DNA of 64,000 bases from Gambelia wislizenii (lineage: Eukaryota; Chordata; Lepidosauria; Squamata; Crotaphytidae): positions 236,673,809 to 236,737,808 of the forward strand of contig JAUMIR010000002.1 of the NCBI GenBank assembly GCA_030847615.1. Direction: 5' to 3'. A program made the translations under genes and the position numbers. Below, piece by piece: positions 11,795 through 21,761 of the stretch (positions within the stretch are counted from its first letter, which is position 1; each line of letters opens with the position of its first letter). Under the pieces are notes generated by a model. That model saw only the letters and a program-made list of their open reading frames with translations, searched no databases and was not told the DNA's origin.

Positions 11795-11998
11795 GACTAT
11801 CACACTACACCATCATAGCACTATGATTCCATTTCAACTCTCATGGCTGCATCCTGTGGAATCCTGGAATTTGTAGTTTGGTCAGAAGCACTAGAACTCT
11901 CTGGCTGACCATTCTAAATGCCCCTCTCTAAGCTTCCAGGATTCCACTGAATATTGCCATGGCACTTAAAGTGGAATCATAGTTCTATAACTGTAGAG
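11795..11998. mobile_element. Palindromic hAT-like MITE (family H)
   Basis: The left half 'cacactacaccatcatagcactatgattccatttcaactctcatggctgcatcctgtgg' (short pieces) mirrors the right half 'ccaggattccactg ... ccatggcacttaaagtggaatcatag'. It abuts the family A element that begins at 11999. Confidence 0.75.
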
Positions 11999-12213
11999 TA
12001 CAGGGGGCCCTTGGTATCCACTGAGGTTTGGTTCCAGGAAACCCTGTGGATACCAAAATCCGTGGATGCTCCAGTCCAGTTATATACAGTGGCATAGTAA
12101 AATTGCATCCCTTATATAAAATGGCAAACAGAAAGGTTCGCTTTAAATATTTTCAAGCCGTGGTTAATTGAATCCGTGGAGAAAGAATCCGTGAATAAAG
12201 AGGGCCGACTGTA
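11999..12213 (+). mobile_element. Tigger-like MITE (family A)
   Basis: Ends 'TACAGGGGGCCCTTGGTATCC' (20 bases used for the call) and 'AGAGGGCCGACTGTA'. The interior matches 2349-2544: 'ccaaaatccgtggatgctc', 'cttatataaaatggcaaa', 'caagccgtggttaattgaatcc'. Confidence 0.85.
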
Positions 12214-12838
12214 TAAAGGGCCCCCGAGACTAGTCCAAAAACAGCTTCAATGACAGCTCTGACCCGGCACCATGACCACTGACTTCATCTCTTCCTTGAA
12301 GTGCTGCCATTGCTTTCTTTAAGCGCCTCTTCCTGTGATGAGCAAGCGGGAAGAGGCAGTGTCGCTGAGCCAGGGGAAGGGAGAAAGCCTCCCCCTTTGA
12401 CTGTGAATTGCCTCCGGAACTTTAAAATTGGACGCGGTGGTGGCAGCTGTAGACGAAACTCTGCAGAAACCCCAAATCCTACATACTGTGCATTCTGGTA
12501 AGATACCCTGAAATGCTATGAATTGGGGCCATGACATGTGTGGCCGGATAGCTCCAGATTTGGGGAAAAGGCCATGCCACGTGTGGCCTGATCGCAGCAG
12601 ATTCAGGGTATTTGATGGTGTGGAGAAGCCCACTATGTGTGTTCATGCATCACCAAAGGCAATGCATAATCACAAGAGAGGACACTGTAGATATGAATAC
12701 AAGTTTCACATGCTAATTTGTATGTACATATGTGTACTGAGAACTAAAGGCTAAAATTTAAATAGAAATAAAATACATCTCATTGTACAGTACTGGGGAA
12801 GACTGTGACCATTAAGTGACTCATGCGCCTGCTCAGGT
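12214..12838. other. No recognised feature
   Basis: Slightly GC-richer sequence around 12300-12450 with a few CpGs, but no exon I recognise; MARCHF9 exon 2 signatures are absent. Confidence 0.4.
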
Positions 12839-12846
12839 CACTGTTG

Positions 12847-13067
12847 GGGCTCTTTCACACAACACAATTATAGTGCTGTGATTCTACTTTAACTGCCATG
12901 GCTCTGTCTTATGGAACCCTGGGATTTGCAGTGGGGGGGCATTTGGTACTCTGAACCAGGGAACTTCTCTGGCGCCTCTGACCAAACTACAAACCCCAGC
13001 ATTCCCCAGGATAAAACCATGGGAAGTAAAGTGGAATCTGTGCTATGCCTGCTTAGTGTGAAAGGGT
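12847..13067. mobile_element. Palindromic hAT MITE with target duplication
   Basis: Terminal repeats are 'GGGCTCTTTCACAC' and 'GTGTGAAAGGGT'. The interior is an imperfect palindrome ('ctactttaactgccatggctctgtcttatgg' against 'ccccaggataaaaccatgggaagtaaagtgg', cited in parts). The flanks are CACTGTTG (12839-12846) and CACTGGTG (13068-13075), 7 of 8 identical, the 8-bp duplication expected for hAT transposition. Confidence 0.85.
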
Positions 13068-13075
13068 CACTGGTG

Positions 13076-13972
13076 CTGTTGACAGGGATCTTTAAAGTCT
13101 CTGCTATTACCTCTCATGGTTCAGTCTTTCAGATAGAAAATGCTTTCAAATACAAGACCTTCTAACAGAGCTTCAAATAAAGTGGGAGCAGGTAGACTTT
13201 GGGCTTGCAAGATATACTTTGTTCTTTGCTAGAATTCTAAGATCCACTAGCTGGAGGGTGGTGCAAAAGGGGATAGCCTTCACATTAAATTATTTTGAGC
13301 CCAGGAACTAGTTTTCAGTACTAGAACTCCACAGAGCAAGCTCACAGTCCTCTCACGCAGAAGTCAGTTCTAAGTCACACCATTTTTTTTCTATTTCAGC
13401 AGAGAAGCCTAGGGTGGCAGGGGAGGGAGGATTCTGTTACTGCTGTAGTTCAATAAAATCTTCATTGATCAAATATAAATCATCCAGATTTCAACCAGTA
13501 GATCCAGACCTACCTTCTTCCCATCCCTGAAAGTGAGGACTGTCCTCTATAAAGCAGAGTACATGGCCACCCTACCATATAAGCAAGTTCCAATTAACTA
13601 TAGGTGACAGGGGAAGCTGGGGACTACAATGTTTGTGGGAAGGAGAATCTGCTCCAGGTTTTACTCCAAATTTTAAGGGCTGTCCAAGATGCTCAGCCTT
13701 ATCCCCCAATAGAGGTTGGGTATCTTGGATAAATTGTTGTAATTCAGCCAAAAGCCTGGAGTAGATTTGCACGTCACTGATACTGGAGCCATCAATCTCC
13801 CCAGCTACAGGACTAATAAGTATTGATAGATCTGCCCATCAGGAAGCTCTCTAGTCCTTACCATTCCCCCACAGAAAAGTATAGCCATCTCTTGTAAAGG
13901 CCACCATCACAGCCTCTTGGGCTAGTAAATGCTATATGCTAATCATCAAATCACTGGAAGGTTTGGTGGCAT
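13076..13972. other. No recognised feature
   Basis: Nothing recognised in about 0.9 kb apart from a T-run near 13385. Confidence 0.4.
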
Positions 13973-14356
13973 TACAGCCAGCCCTCCAAATTTGTGGGTT
14001 TTTGTGGATTTGATTACTCATGGATTTTTTTCGGCCGCCTCCATTGCTGCCCTGTGCCATTTTTAATAGGGACTGCAAGCCTTGTGAGACTAAGAGAGCC
14101 TGTGAACACATAGCAAGGCTTATACGTCCCTATTAAAAATGGTGTAGGGCAGCAACAAAGGTGGTGGCAAGCCCCACCTGCCACCTGCTTCTACCTTGCA
14201 AAGGAACCCTACTGCCTCGAAGACATCCACGGTGGGTTGAACCCGCAGAGCATACTTTTTGTGTGTGTTAAATATGGTCTAGAGATATTCACTGCTTTTG
14301 TATTTTCACAGGGGCCCTGTGCCCCTAAGCCCAGTGAATGTAGAGAGCCAACTGTA
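13973..14356 (-). mobile_element. Tigger-like MITE (family T, long form)
   Basis: Reverse-orientation relative of 7865-8239: 'TACAGCCAGCCCTCC' at the left and 'TAGAGAGCCAACTGTA' at the right, with the internal pair 'ccatttttaatagggactgcaagcc' and 'cgtccctattaaaaatgg'. It shares its right TA with the next element. Confidence 0.8.
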
Positions 14357-14572
14357 CAATTGGTCCATCGTATCCATGGATTCTGTATTCACGGAGTCCA
14401 CCATCCATGGCTAGAAAAAAAAAAATAATTCCCCAAAAAGCAAAGCTTGATTTTGCCATTTTATATACCATTTTACTATGCTATTGTATAGCAATGGGAC
14501 TTAAGCATCTATGGATTTGGGTTTCCATGGGAGGTCCTGGAACCAAATCCCAGCAGATACCTTTTCCTTGTG
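14355..14572 (-). mobile_element. Tigger-like MITE (family A), abutting the previous one
   Basis: It begins 'TACAATTGGTCCATCG' directly at the TA that ends the preceding element. It contains 'attttgccattttatatacc', 'gggacttaagcatctatgg' and 'tcctggaaccaaatccc', the reverse orientation of family A. The right terminus is eroded. Confidence 0.75.
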
Positions 14573-15287
14573 TCTAACTGCAGAATAGCAGCACAGTAGC
14601 TGCATGGAAACTAAAGCAATTAGATTTTGGCAGCTAAATTACTTCTCTCCCCACCCCAGTTCCCTGCCATCCTTAAAAAGGGTTGGCCCCACTAGCTCCT
14701 GAAAATTGGATTCTCCTACCCAAGAATCTAAAGCACTCAGGCATTGCCTGAGTGAGAAGAGAATCCAGGAGTCCTGCCTCTTTCCTGCTGTTCTGTTCTG
14801 GAGAGCACCAAGTTCTATTTAGCATGAGAGAAAAAAACATTTGAAGGTGGTTTTTGACATTAAACCCAGCCCCCTGAAGCTTTGCTAGAATCTCCCATAT
14901 AAATCAGGCGGATGAGTCAGGAAGAGAATTATAGTGACGCCTGTGCTGGGAATGAACAGGCCTTCTCAGCCGCTACACAATGATGGATATTAGCTCTGGT
15001 GTTGGGTTCAGGAAAGTACCTTTTAATGCCTCTTGGAGGCATATGCCTTAGGGTTACACAGCAAGGATGGGCAAATATAGTTTCAGGGGCCAATTTTCTG
15101 CTCTGAAACCCTCAGACTACACGGGAGGAAATGTCAAAAGCAAAACTTGAAGTGGCTGCTAAGTCTATTTCTGGTTTCCAAAAGTGGGGATTTTTACAGT
15201 TAAACAAGACAGCCCTGCCCCCACCTATTTAAAAGTCAAACTGCTGGTTCTAGAGGATTTTTTTCTTCTGTGCCAGAAAAAAAAAGT
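14573..15287. other. No recognised feature
   Basis: About 0.7 kb of unrecognised intronic sequence. Confidence 0.4.
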
Positions 15288-15329
15288 GGTTTTTTTTGTT
15301 TTTGTTTTTGTTTTTGTTTTTGTTTTTGG
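15288..15329. repeat. (TTTTTG)n microsatellite
   Basis: Five near-perfect TTTTTG-type units follow a T-run. Open frames through it (phenylalanine-cysteine or lysine-glutamine runs) are artefacts. Confidence 0.9.
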
Positions 15330-15463
15330 AAGGCTGCAAATTTAGCCTTAGGCCTGCATGCACCCCAGGGAAGCACATTGCCCATCCCTGTCTTGCAAAA
15401 ACATTCATGTACCAACACCAAGTCTCCTAAAGATCATTCTACACAGCCTATTAAAACTACTAA

Positions 15464-15714
15464 TACAGGTTGAGCATCTCTTATCCGAAATCCTGGGGAC
15501 CAGAAGTGTTTTAGATTTAGGATTCCCTCCCCCTCAGATTTTAGAATATTTGCATATACATAATGGAGATGGAACCCAAATCTAAACACAAAATTCATTT
15601 ATGCTTCATATACACCTTATGAAGATAATTTCATACAATATGTTTAATATTTTTTATTTTTATTTTAATATTTTGGAGCATTTTGGATTTCCAGATAAGG
15701 GATACTCAACCCAA
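15464..15714 (+). mobile_element. Tigger-like MITE (family C)
   Basis: It starts 'TACAGGTTGAGCATCTCTTA' and ends 'GATAAGGGATACTCAACCCA', imperfect terminal repeats on a TA target. Interior phrases 'aattcatttatgcttcatat' and 'acaccttatgaagataattt' match a pogo/Tigger family also known from mammals. Confidence 0.8.
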
Positions 15715-15752
15715 AGCAGCAAAAATAACAGCAAAAAAATAATAACAACAAA

Positions 15753-15762
15753 CATCAGTAAG
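15753..15762. repeat. Target-site duplication, left copy
   Basis: CATCAGTAAG directly precedes the Penelope-like element; an identical 10-mer follows it at 17015-17024. Confidence 0.75.
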
Positions 15763-15822
15763 GTTTTCCTTCGTTTTTTTCCGGGCTGTGAGGCTGTGTT
15801 CTGCAACAGTTTCTTTCTGATG

Positions 15823-15853
15823 TTTCACCTGCATCTGTGGCTGGCATCTTCAG
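15823..15853 (-). ncRNA. Hammerhead-like motif in Penelope-like end
   Basis: On the minus strand: CTGAAGA (15853-15847), one extra T, GCC, a loop, GGT, then GAAA (15826-15823). GCC pairs with GGU (one wobble). It lies in the 3' end of the element, where Penelope-like elements have been reported to carry hammerhead ribozymes. The single extra base before the stem and the short stem make activity doubtful. Confidence 0.35.
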
Positions 15854-15938
15854 AGAATGGTTGGGTAGGAGTGTGTCTGGGGTTTATATGCTGTGAACCC
15901 CTGTTGGGGAGTATATAAAAATTTGTGTAATTGAATGG

Positions 15939-16300
15939 TTAGTTTCTGGGTATAGAAATGTGAGGCTTGTTAGTGTCTGTTTGGCTGATGGTTGGTTGAT
16001 GGGCCATTATCTGCTGAGAATCCCCCTGTCCCTGGGTGGAATTCCTTTGTAAGTGTTGAGTTTTAATTCTATTGTATTTCAAAACTGGGAGCCAGATTTT
16101 GTTTACTTTTAAGGTTTCTTCTTTCCTATTGAAGTTGTCCAGGTGTTTGTGGATTTCAGTAGCTTCTCTGTGCAGTCTAATATGGTAGTTGTTGGCTTGG
16201 TCCAGAATTTCTGTGTTTTTAAATAACATTTTTGTCCAAGTTGGTTTATAACATGTTCTGCTACTGCTACTGCTGATTTTTCTGGCTGGCCCAGTTTGCA
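15939..16300 (-). pseudogene. Penelope-like GIY-YIG endonuclease C-terminal remnant
   Basis: The minus strand encodes, in two overlapping frames, 'GCKLGQPEKSAVAVAEHVIN' followed by 'NYHIRLHREATEIHKHLDNF' and 'IWLPVLKYN'. These are the parts after the GIY-YIG core in Penelope-like proteins (a PEKSAVAEH block and an RLxREAxEI block). The frame shifts near 16200 and the GIY-YIG motif itself is missing, so the remnant cannot make an active nuclease. Confidence 0.8.
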
Positions 16301-16303
16301 GCC

Positions 16304-16870
16304 TTGTTCAAACACTGCCTCACCACAAGCTACTTCCAGTGGGATAACGAATTCTATGAACAGATAGATGGGGTAGCCATTGGCAGCTCCCTAAGCCCAG
16401 TGATAGCAAACTTTTACATGGAACATTTTGAAAAGCAAGCCCTGGAAACAGCACCAAAAAAGCCCACAACATGGTTCCAATATGTAGATGACACTTTCAC
16501 CATTTGGAACCAAGGAGAAGAAGATTTGGTCTCATTCCTGAACCACCTGAACAGCATCCACCCAAATATCCAATTCATGATGGAGAAAGGGAAGGAACAC
16601 TGCCATTCTTGGATATCCTAGTCATCCGCAAACCAAACCAACGGTTAGGCCACAGGGTATACAGAAAACCCTCCTACACGGACAGATACCTACACAAGAA
16701 CTCCAATCATCACCCAAGACAAAAAAGAAGCACAATAAAAACATTGGTAGACCGTGCAAAAAGGATCTGCAAACCCCACTACCTGGAGGACAAACTGAGA
16801 CACCTAAACTGGGTCCTACAGGCTAATAGTTACTCCAGATCAGACATCACAAGAGCAGCTGACCCAGAAA
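16304..16870 (+). pseudogene. Penelope-like reverse transcriptase remnant
   Basis: The plus strand encodes 'QIDGVAIGSSLSPVIANFYM', then 'WFQYVDDTFTIW' with the catalytic YVDD (about 16480-16491), 'LNSIHPNIQF', and, after a frameshift near 16590, 'LPFLDILVIRKPN' and 'VYRKPSYTDRYLHKNSNHHP'. These are fingers/palm/thumb blocks of a Penelope-like RT in the right order. The N-terminal third is missing and the reading frame is broken. The element normally copies its RNA at exposed chromosomal 3' ends. Confidence 0.88.
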
Positions 16871-17014
16871 AAAAAAATACAGGAATGAAGAAGAAAAACA
16901 GCCACCCAAAGGAGTCACAGAATAGAAAGAAACTATTCCAAAACACGGCCTCACAGCCTGGAAAAAAACCAAGGAAAATCTATGGATGCCGGCCGTGAAA
17001 GCCTTCGATTTCAG

Positions 17015-17024
17015 CATCAGTAAG
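17015..17024. repeat. Target-site duplication, right copy
   Basis: CATCAGTAAG, identical to 15753-15762. Confidence 0.75.
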
Positions 17025-17295
17025 CTCTGAGAGTTTTAAAAGGGTTTCACAGATCGTATCTCACTAATTCTTGCAACAACCCTGTAAGGTCACTCAGTAT
17101 CATTATCCTTCATACTGCAGAGAGAGTTCCGAAGTTAAGAGAAAGTGCACAATGACATCATGACAGAGGACGGATTCAAACGAGGAAGGGACCCCCTAGT
17201 TAACACACTCCATTTTGATACAGCTCAGCTTAATTCAAACCATGGGATGTTGTAAGAAAACAGCCAGTGCACTCTATTGCAAATGAGCAATCAGA

Positions 17296-17406
17296 TGTCT
17301 TCCAGATGTTTTGGATTACAACTCCCACAGTCTCTGGTCATTGGCTCTGCTGGCTGGGGCTGATGGAAGTTGCAGTCCTGACATGGGGGAGCACCTTGTT
17401 GCCTCC
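17296..17406. mobile_element. Palindromic hAT-like MITE (family P)
   Basis: 'ccagatgttttggattacaactcccacag' faces 'ctgatggaagttgcagtcctgacatggggg' (cited in parts) around 'tctggtcattggctctgctgg'. Moderately diverged copy of the family P palindrome. Confidence 0.7.
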
Positions 17407-18046
17407 TCCTGGTCTAAATTATTATAGCAAGCAAGCTGAGCTGCATGTTAGAGAGGAGAAGGCTGAGGAACCAAAACAAAAGAACAGTGTTACTAGCTAG
17501 TCTTACTTGGAAGAAAATTCCTTCCCAATTCTTAATATCATAAATAAGTAAGAGCATGAGGAGCCTCCCAACCAGTGTTTGGCCCAACTCAAAGTTTTAT
17601 CAGGCTATTGTTACTGAACATTCTTGTCTCTTCTTGCAGGATTCACAAGAATTGTCTTGCTGAGCCACAGCTAGGACCAATTTGCCCTACTGACTGGTTC
17701 CAACTGCAGCCAGCACAGTGGCTCTAAAAGTTCACAAGAAGTATGCAACACTGTATTCTGCTTTGGCACAATGGACGTTCCATTGTTTACTTTGGTTCTT
17801 AAGTTTTACTTTATCCAATCTTTTTGAAAATTTGGGACCATGATACCTGTACGCTTGCCTTTGCCTGCATAGATCAGTCCACCAACATGAATTACTAGCA
17901 GAAGCCTTGATCTGCATTCCCTTGTCTTTTAGCATTTGCTTGGCTAGATTCAACTACGGCTATAACGACTACTGGAAGTTTTCTTGCCTGTAATGAGAAG
18001 GGTGACTCCTTACTGAGAATAAAGGCAGCAGCCATGAGATTTTTCA
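17407..18046. other. No recognised feature
   Basis: Nothing recognised; a 73-codon minus-strand frame at 17732-17953 resembles no family I know. Confidence 0.4.
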
Positions 18047-18235
18047 CATTTTTGTGGCAAAAAAAATCATCTCTGTAAACAACATTTTTGTGCAGAAAAC
18101 CATCACTTGTGCAAAATACATTGTTTCCTACACAAAAGTTATTTTGTACAAGTTTTTCTGCAAAAAAAGTTTTGTGCACATGCATTTGTACAACAAAGTC
18201 CTGAAACACACACAATAAAAATGTGCAAAAACTCT
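18047..18235. repeat. Degenerate TTTTGTGCA-type short tandem motif
   Basis: The words 'ttttgtggcaaaa', 'tttttgtgcagaaaa', 'cttgtgcaaaatac', 'tacacaaaagttattttgtac', 'tttctgcaaaaaaagttttgtgca' and 'atgtgcaaaaact' recur at irregular spacing on both strands, giving a quasi-palindromic tract. Confidence 0.55.
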
Positions 18236-18989
18236 TGTAATCTTGCCCAATAGGGAGAAAAATCTGCAAACTGTTCACTCTTGCATGCATAAACAAAATA
18301 AGGGAAGACTCACACCCCCAGATGGGGGGCAGGGGCTTTTTAGTAGTAGAACACTCTCCCTACTTCTAAATAGTAGAACACACTCCTTAGAGAGTCCTAA
18401 TTGCCCCACTCCTTGCTACCTTTTAGGTGGACTATAACCGAGCCTTTGATCTGATCCAACTGCTTTTATTCTCTGCTCTTTTTCTGGTTTTGCTTGCTAT
18501 TACACTTTCCTCCAGCCCACAATTTTATTATTTAGGGTTATCTTATATTAACTCCTTACCAGGGATGGAGGCTTATGGCCAAAAGCAGAGAGGCATTTGG
18601 ACCTGGAGCCTCCTCAGTTTTGATTACTGCCATACCCTAGCACAGTATTTTCCAAATTAGGCATGAGGGAATGAAGGAAATCAAACGTTTGGGGAGGAGT
18701 CAGGTATGAGCCATCTCTTTCTGATCCCAATAAGCCACTATTGAGCCATCAGAACAGGAAACACTAGGAATGTTTCCATGCTACAGAGGCATAGTAGTTT
18801 GAAGCCACTTTAATTCCCAAGACTCCATCCTATGGAATCCTATGATTTGTAGTCTGGCACAATTTGTAGTACTGAACTAGACTGCAAATGATGCCCTGGC
18901 CCTGAGTTTTCAAGACCTGTGAAAGGCTGCTGGTGACTGGGACTCTCGGAGGAGTCACTTTCATAAGGTTATCGTAAGTCAACATTGAC
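18236..18989. other. Mostly unrecognised; possible MITE at 18774-18900
   Basis: Around 18774-18900, 'ttaattcccaagactccatcctatggaatcctatgatttgtag' (cited as a phrase) looks like one half of a family H palindrome. The rest is not recognised. Confidence 0.35.
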
Positions 18990-19118
18990 TTAGAATCACA
19001 GAATTGGAAGAAACCACGAGGGCCATCTAGTCCAACCCCCTGCCATGCAGGAATACAGAGTTAAAGTTCCCCTGAGATGGCTGTCCAAACTCTCTTTAAA
19101 TACCTCCAAATAATCCAA
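18990..19118 (-). mobile_element. CR1 LINE 3' end fragment
   Basis: Antisense CR1 tail: 'agaatcacagaattggaaga', 'gagggccatctagtccaacc', 'cctgccatgcaggaatacag', 'gatggctgtccaaactctc'. It is interrupted on its right by the Tigger-like element at 19124. Confidence 0.85.
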
Positions 19119-19123
19119 CACTA

Positions 19124-19393
19124 TACAGGTTGCCCGCTCCCACTGTATGCACTGAACCAATACCCATGGTTTCAGTTATCCACGGCTGAACAAACAGGGA
19201 AACGTACCATAGAGTCACACTGGAAAATGCCTTTAGAGGTGTCCTCTCTAGGAATCGCTAGGTCTTTCAACACAACTCTATGGTATGTTTGTATTGGAAG
19301 CCCTTTATTTTAATAGGGTTTGCTATTGTCTGCGGTTTCACTTATAAATGGTAAGTCCAGGAATGTATGCCACTCGTGTTATGCTGTGCTGTA
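19124..19393. mobile_element. Tigger-like MITE (family B)
   Basis: Left end 'TACAGGTTGCCCGCTCCCAC', right end 'TTATGCTGTGCTGTA'. The interior has 'ccatagagtcacactgg', 'gtcctctctaggaatcgctagg' and 'ggtttgctattgtctgcggtttc', shared with the copy at 25384-25716. Confidence 0.75.
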
Positions 19394-19401
19394 CTATAGT
19401 A

Positions 19402-19765
19402 CAGTGGTTCTTAACCTGCGGTCTGTGGACCCTCAGGGGGCTGCGATGTCCTCACAGGGGGTCTGCGAATGCCTGAAGACTGCTCAGCCCTCATCCATGC
19501 AGTGGAGTGGACATGTGACAGACAGGAGCCAAGGCAAGGTCTGGCTGGCTGGGCCTGCGCATTGCCATTCAATCCGCTCCAGCCACAAACTTGCAGGAAG
19601 AAGCAGGAGAAAAGCCTTTCCTCTCCCTCTAGTGCCTCTGAGGGAAGGTTTCATGGATGGTGTAATTGTATTACGGTTTTATATCTTGAGTTAAGTCCTG
19701 GGGGTCCATGGCAACAAAAGATATTTAAAGGGGGTCCCTCATAAAGAAAAGTTTAAGAGCTACTG
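19402..19765. mobile_element. hAT-like element with perfect 8-bp target duplication
   Basis: Ends are 'CAGTGGTTCTTAACCTG' and 'AAAAGTTTAAGAGCTACTG', flanked on both sides by CTATAGTA (19394-19401 and 19766-19773). Terminal CAGTGGTT with an 8-bp duplication is diagnostic for hAT-Charlie-type elements. The interior is non-coding, GC-richer than its surroundings, and its right third matches 4560-4669. Confidence 0.88.
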
Positions 19766-19913
19766 CTATAGTACACATAACAACCACCTTAGGCTGGTCA
19801 GTCTGTTGCATGAAAAACAATGTTGTTCATGGTCATGCTGGGAGGTCCAGATTCAAATCTGTCTCTACTCTGCAACTACAGGGAAAGGAGTCAGAGTTCA
19901 GAACTTCTGAAGG

Positions 19914-20011
19914 AGTATAGCTGTGTTTTTCTATTGCAGCAATACTAGCAAAGAGTCTTTTGATGCCTTAGAGACTAATTATGCCAAACAGTTCACTTCG
20001 TCAGATGCATG
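19914..20011 (-). mobile_element. Penelope-like 3' tail, degraded
   Basis: Minus strand: CTGACGAAG (20004-19996), then 'tgaactgtttggcataattagtctctaaggcatc' (cited as a phrase) and 'gactctttgctag', ending in 'acacagctatac'. It matches the tail family at 57332-57455, but the hairpin's second arm and GAAA are gone. Confidence 0.55.
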
Positions 20012-20024
20012 AAGTGTTAACACT

Positions 20025-20970
20025 CACCAACAAGCATTTATACACGCTTGGGGAAGGGGGAATGTTAACAGGTCAGAGGGAAATGAAATGCAGAAGGCAC
20101 AGACGGTAATAATTCCCTTATTAACAAATGGCCATTCACAAACCAGTGACTGGGTGATAACAGAAGACAACCTGCTGCAGTGCAAGAATTCCTCCATGAT
20201 GAATTCATTGACACAGATACAGCATGAATCTTCAGCCCTGACCAAAAATTAACTCTTGCGTTCAGCAGCACATAGGGAAGGCTTCAATGGCTGTGGGCTG
20301 TCCTGGAACCTTTTTTAGTCTTTTCAAGTCAGGAAGAAGGACACAGTAGTAGGTTATCCAAGGAACCTTACTACCTGTACTCCTGATGGCTCACATAGGG
20401 CAACAGCACAAATATCTGAAAGTGCCCAAGTCTAGCTTCTGCTAAGATCTCTTGCCAGCTTTGGGCAAGTCACTGTCTCACAATCACCATGTGGAAAACA
20501 GGAAGAAGAGATGGCCTACATCACAGTGTTTCAGCGACCAGAATTGAGTTAAATGAGCTGTAAGTGCTGAACCTGAACTTCTGGGACAAGGCAGGGCAGA
20601 AATACAAGCAAATGGAGAAATCATTAAGCAAACCATGGCAGAGGTTTCAGACTCTCTGTTTATTTTATTCTGATTGTTTCTGAAAACCCTTTATACCCTG
20701 CCTTTCTGTCCTTTTAACAAAAAAGACACACCCTAAGGCAGCTAATAAATCTTGGTTTAAAAACAACAGCATGATAAATCAAAATATATTAGGAGCTGAC
20801 AAAACATTCGGGATATTAATAGCTAATTTATTCCACAGGCCTAATGTAGAAAATACATGATATTCCAGTTCTAACTGTATTTGTATTCTTTTTCAAAACT
20901 ATGTAGAATTGCACCAATGTCATTTTTTTTTTTTTTGGCTTAGCACTTAGAAGAAACATCTGGAGGCAAG
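20025..20970. other. No recognised feature
   Basis: About 0.9 kb of unrecognised sequence ending in a T-run near 20922-20935. Confidence 0.4.
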
Positions 20971-20974
20971 AGAA

Positions 20975-21158
20975 GTTAAGACAATGGAAGAAACTGCCTG
21001 AGGATTCCAGAGGCAGTGGGCTGTACTTTGCTGAAAATCTACATAAAGAAGCTGGACAGCCATCTCTCAGGGATGCTGTATTTGTACCCCACAGGTCCTG
21101 TGTTGATCAAAGAATAGAATCTGATGCTCTTTACATTCCTGTGAATTCTATGATTCTG
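20975..21158 (+). mobile_element. CR1 LINE 3' end fragment, sense
   Basis: Plus strand encodes 'LPEDSRGSGLYFAENLHKEA' and 'QPSLRDAV', the last codons of a CR1-type ORF2 (an LP...L...GHLS block), followed by 'gaatagaatctgatgctctt' and 'gaattctatgattctgg', the CR1 tail. Diverged, non-functional. Confidence 0.75.
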
Positions 21159-21254
21159 GAAATGATGGGGTTAAAATACCAATAAAGGACAAATAAAGGT
21201 ATGCACTTTTCCCTTTTCCTCAAGGTGTCAAAAAGAGAAGTTATGGTTTTTCAA

Positions 21255-21279
21255 AGAGAGGGCTGTGTTAGTCTGGTTC

Positions 21280-21311
<32 letters not shown>

Positions 21312-21385
21312 GAGAAGAAAAGGAAAGGAAAGGGGGTTGGGAGGAATCTAGTGGCATCTTTAAGACTGGCTTATTTTAGATTGTA
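21255..21385 (-). mobile_element. Penelope-like tail fragment split by an (AAAAG)n run
   Basis: 'ggctgtgttagtctgg' at the left and 'gaatctagtggcatctttaagactggc' at the right are the antisense of the same tail family as 19914-20011. An (AAAAG)n microsatellite at about 21280-21334 lies between them. Confidence 0.5.
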
Positions 21386-21449
21386 AAGAGTTGCTCCATC
21401 CATATCTAGATGCCTTTCCATTGGCCACTTCTGTTCCACACTTGAATCC

Positions 21450-21670
21450 TAAGATCTTGTCTATACGGTCAAAATAATACCAATGGCATATGAACAGAAG
21501 GCGATCCATTTATATGGACATGTGCACAAATACATGTCATTAGGAAAGGGGCAGCCAAATCCACCACAAAGTCCGTGTGCGTTGCGTCCGGGGCTTTGTA
21601 AGGATTTTTTAAAAGCGATCATTTGAACACTCGTATTTGCACAAATACGAACAGTATTGGGGCCCCTTTC
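21450..21670. mobile_element. Possible MITE related to the 21.8/32.7 kb family
   Basis: It begins 'cttgtctatacggtcaaaat', close to the terminal repeat of the element at 32698-33311 ('ggttgtctaaacggcaaaaa'). It includes 'cgtatttgcacaaatacg', a perfect palindrome. No clear matching right terminus. Confidence 0.4.
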
Positions 21671-21761
21671 AATTCTTATGATTCTATGAACCTGGTGCCC
21701 TGCAGATTTGTTGGGCTACAACTTCCACTGTCCCCAAGCCAGCTTGGCCAAACATACTTCA

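Larger units (their letters stand above)
15763..17014. mobile_element. Rearranged Penelope-like element (head-to-head halves)
   Basis: About 1.25 kb flanked by a 10-bp duplication. The left half carries endonuclease-side sequence on the minus strand; the right half carries reverse-transcriptase sequence on the plus strand. Both outer ends carry the same terminal sequence in inverted orientation: 'ccgggctgtgaggctgtgtt' at the left and 'aacacggcctcacagcctgg' at the right. Inverted partial copies are well known for Penelope-like elements. Both reading frames are broken, so this is a dead copy. Confidence 0.85.

Noticed and set aside
15236..15473. Frames encoding Phe/Cys or Lys/Gln repeats
   Set aside because: Direct translation of the (TTTTTG)n microsatellite.
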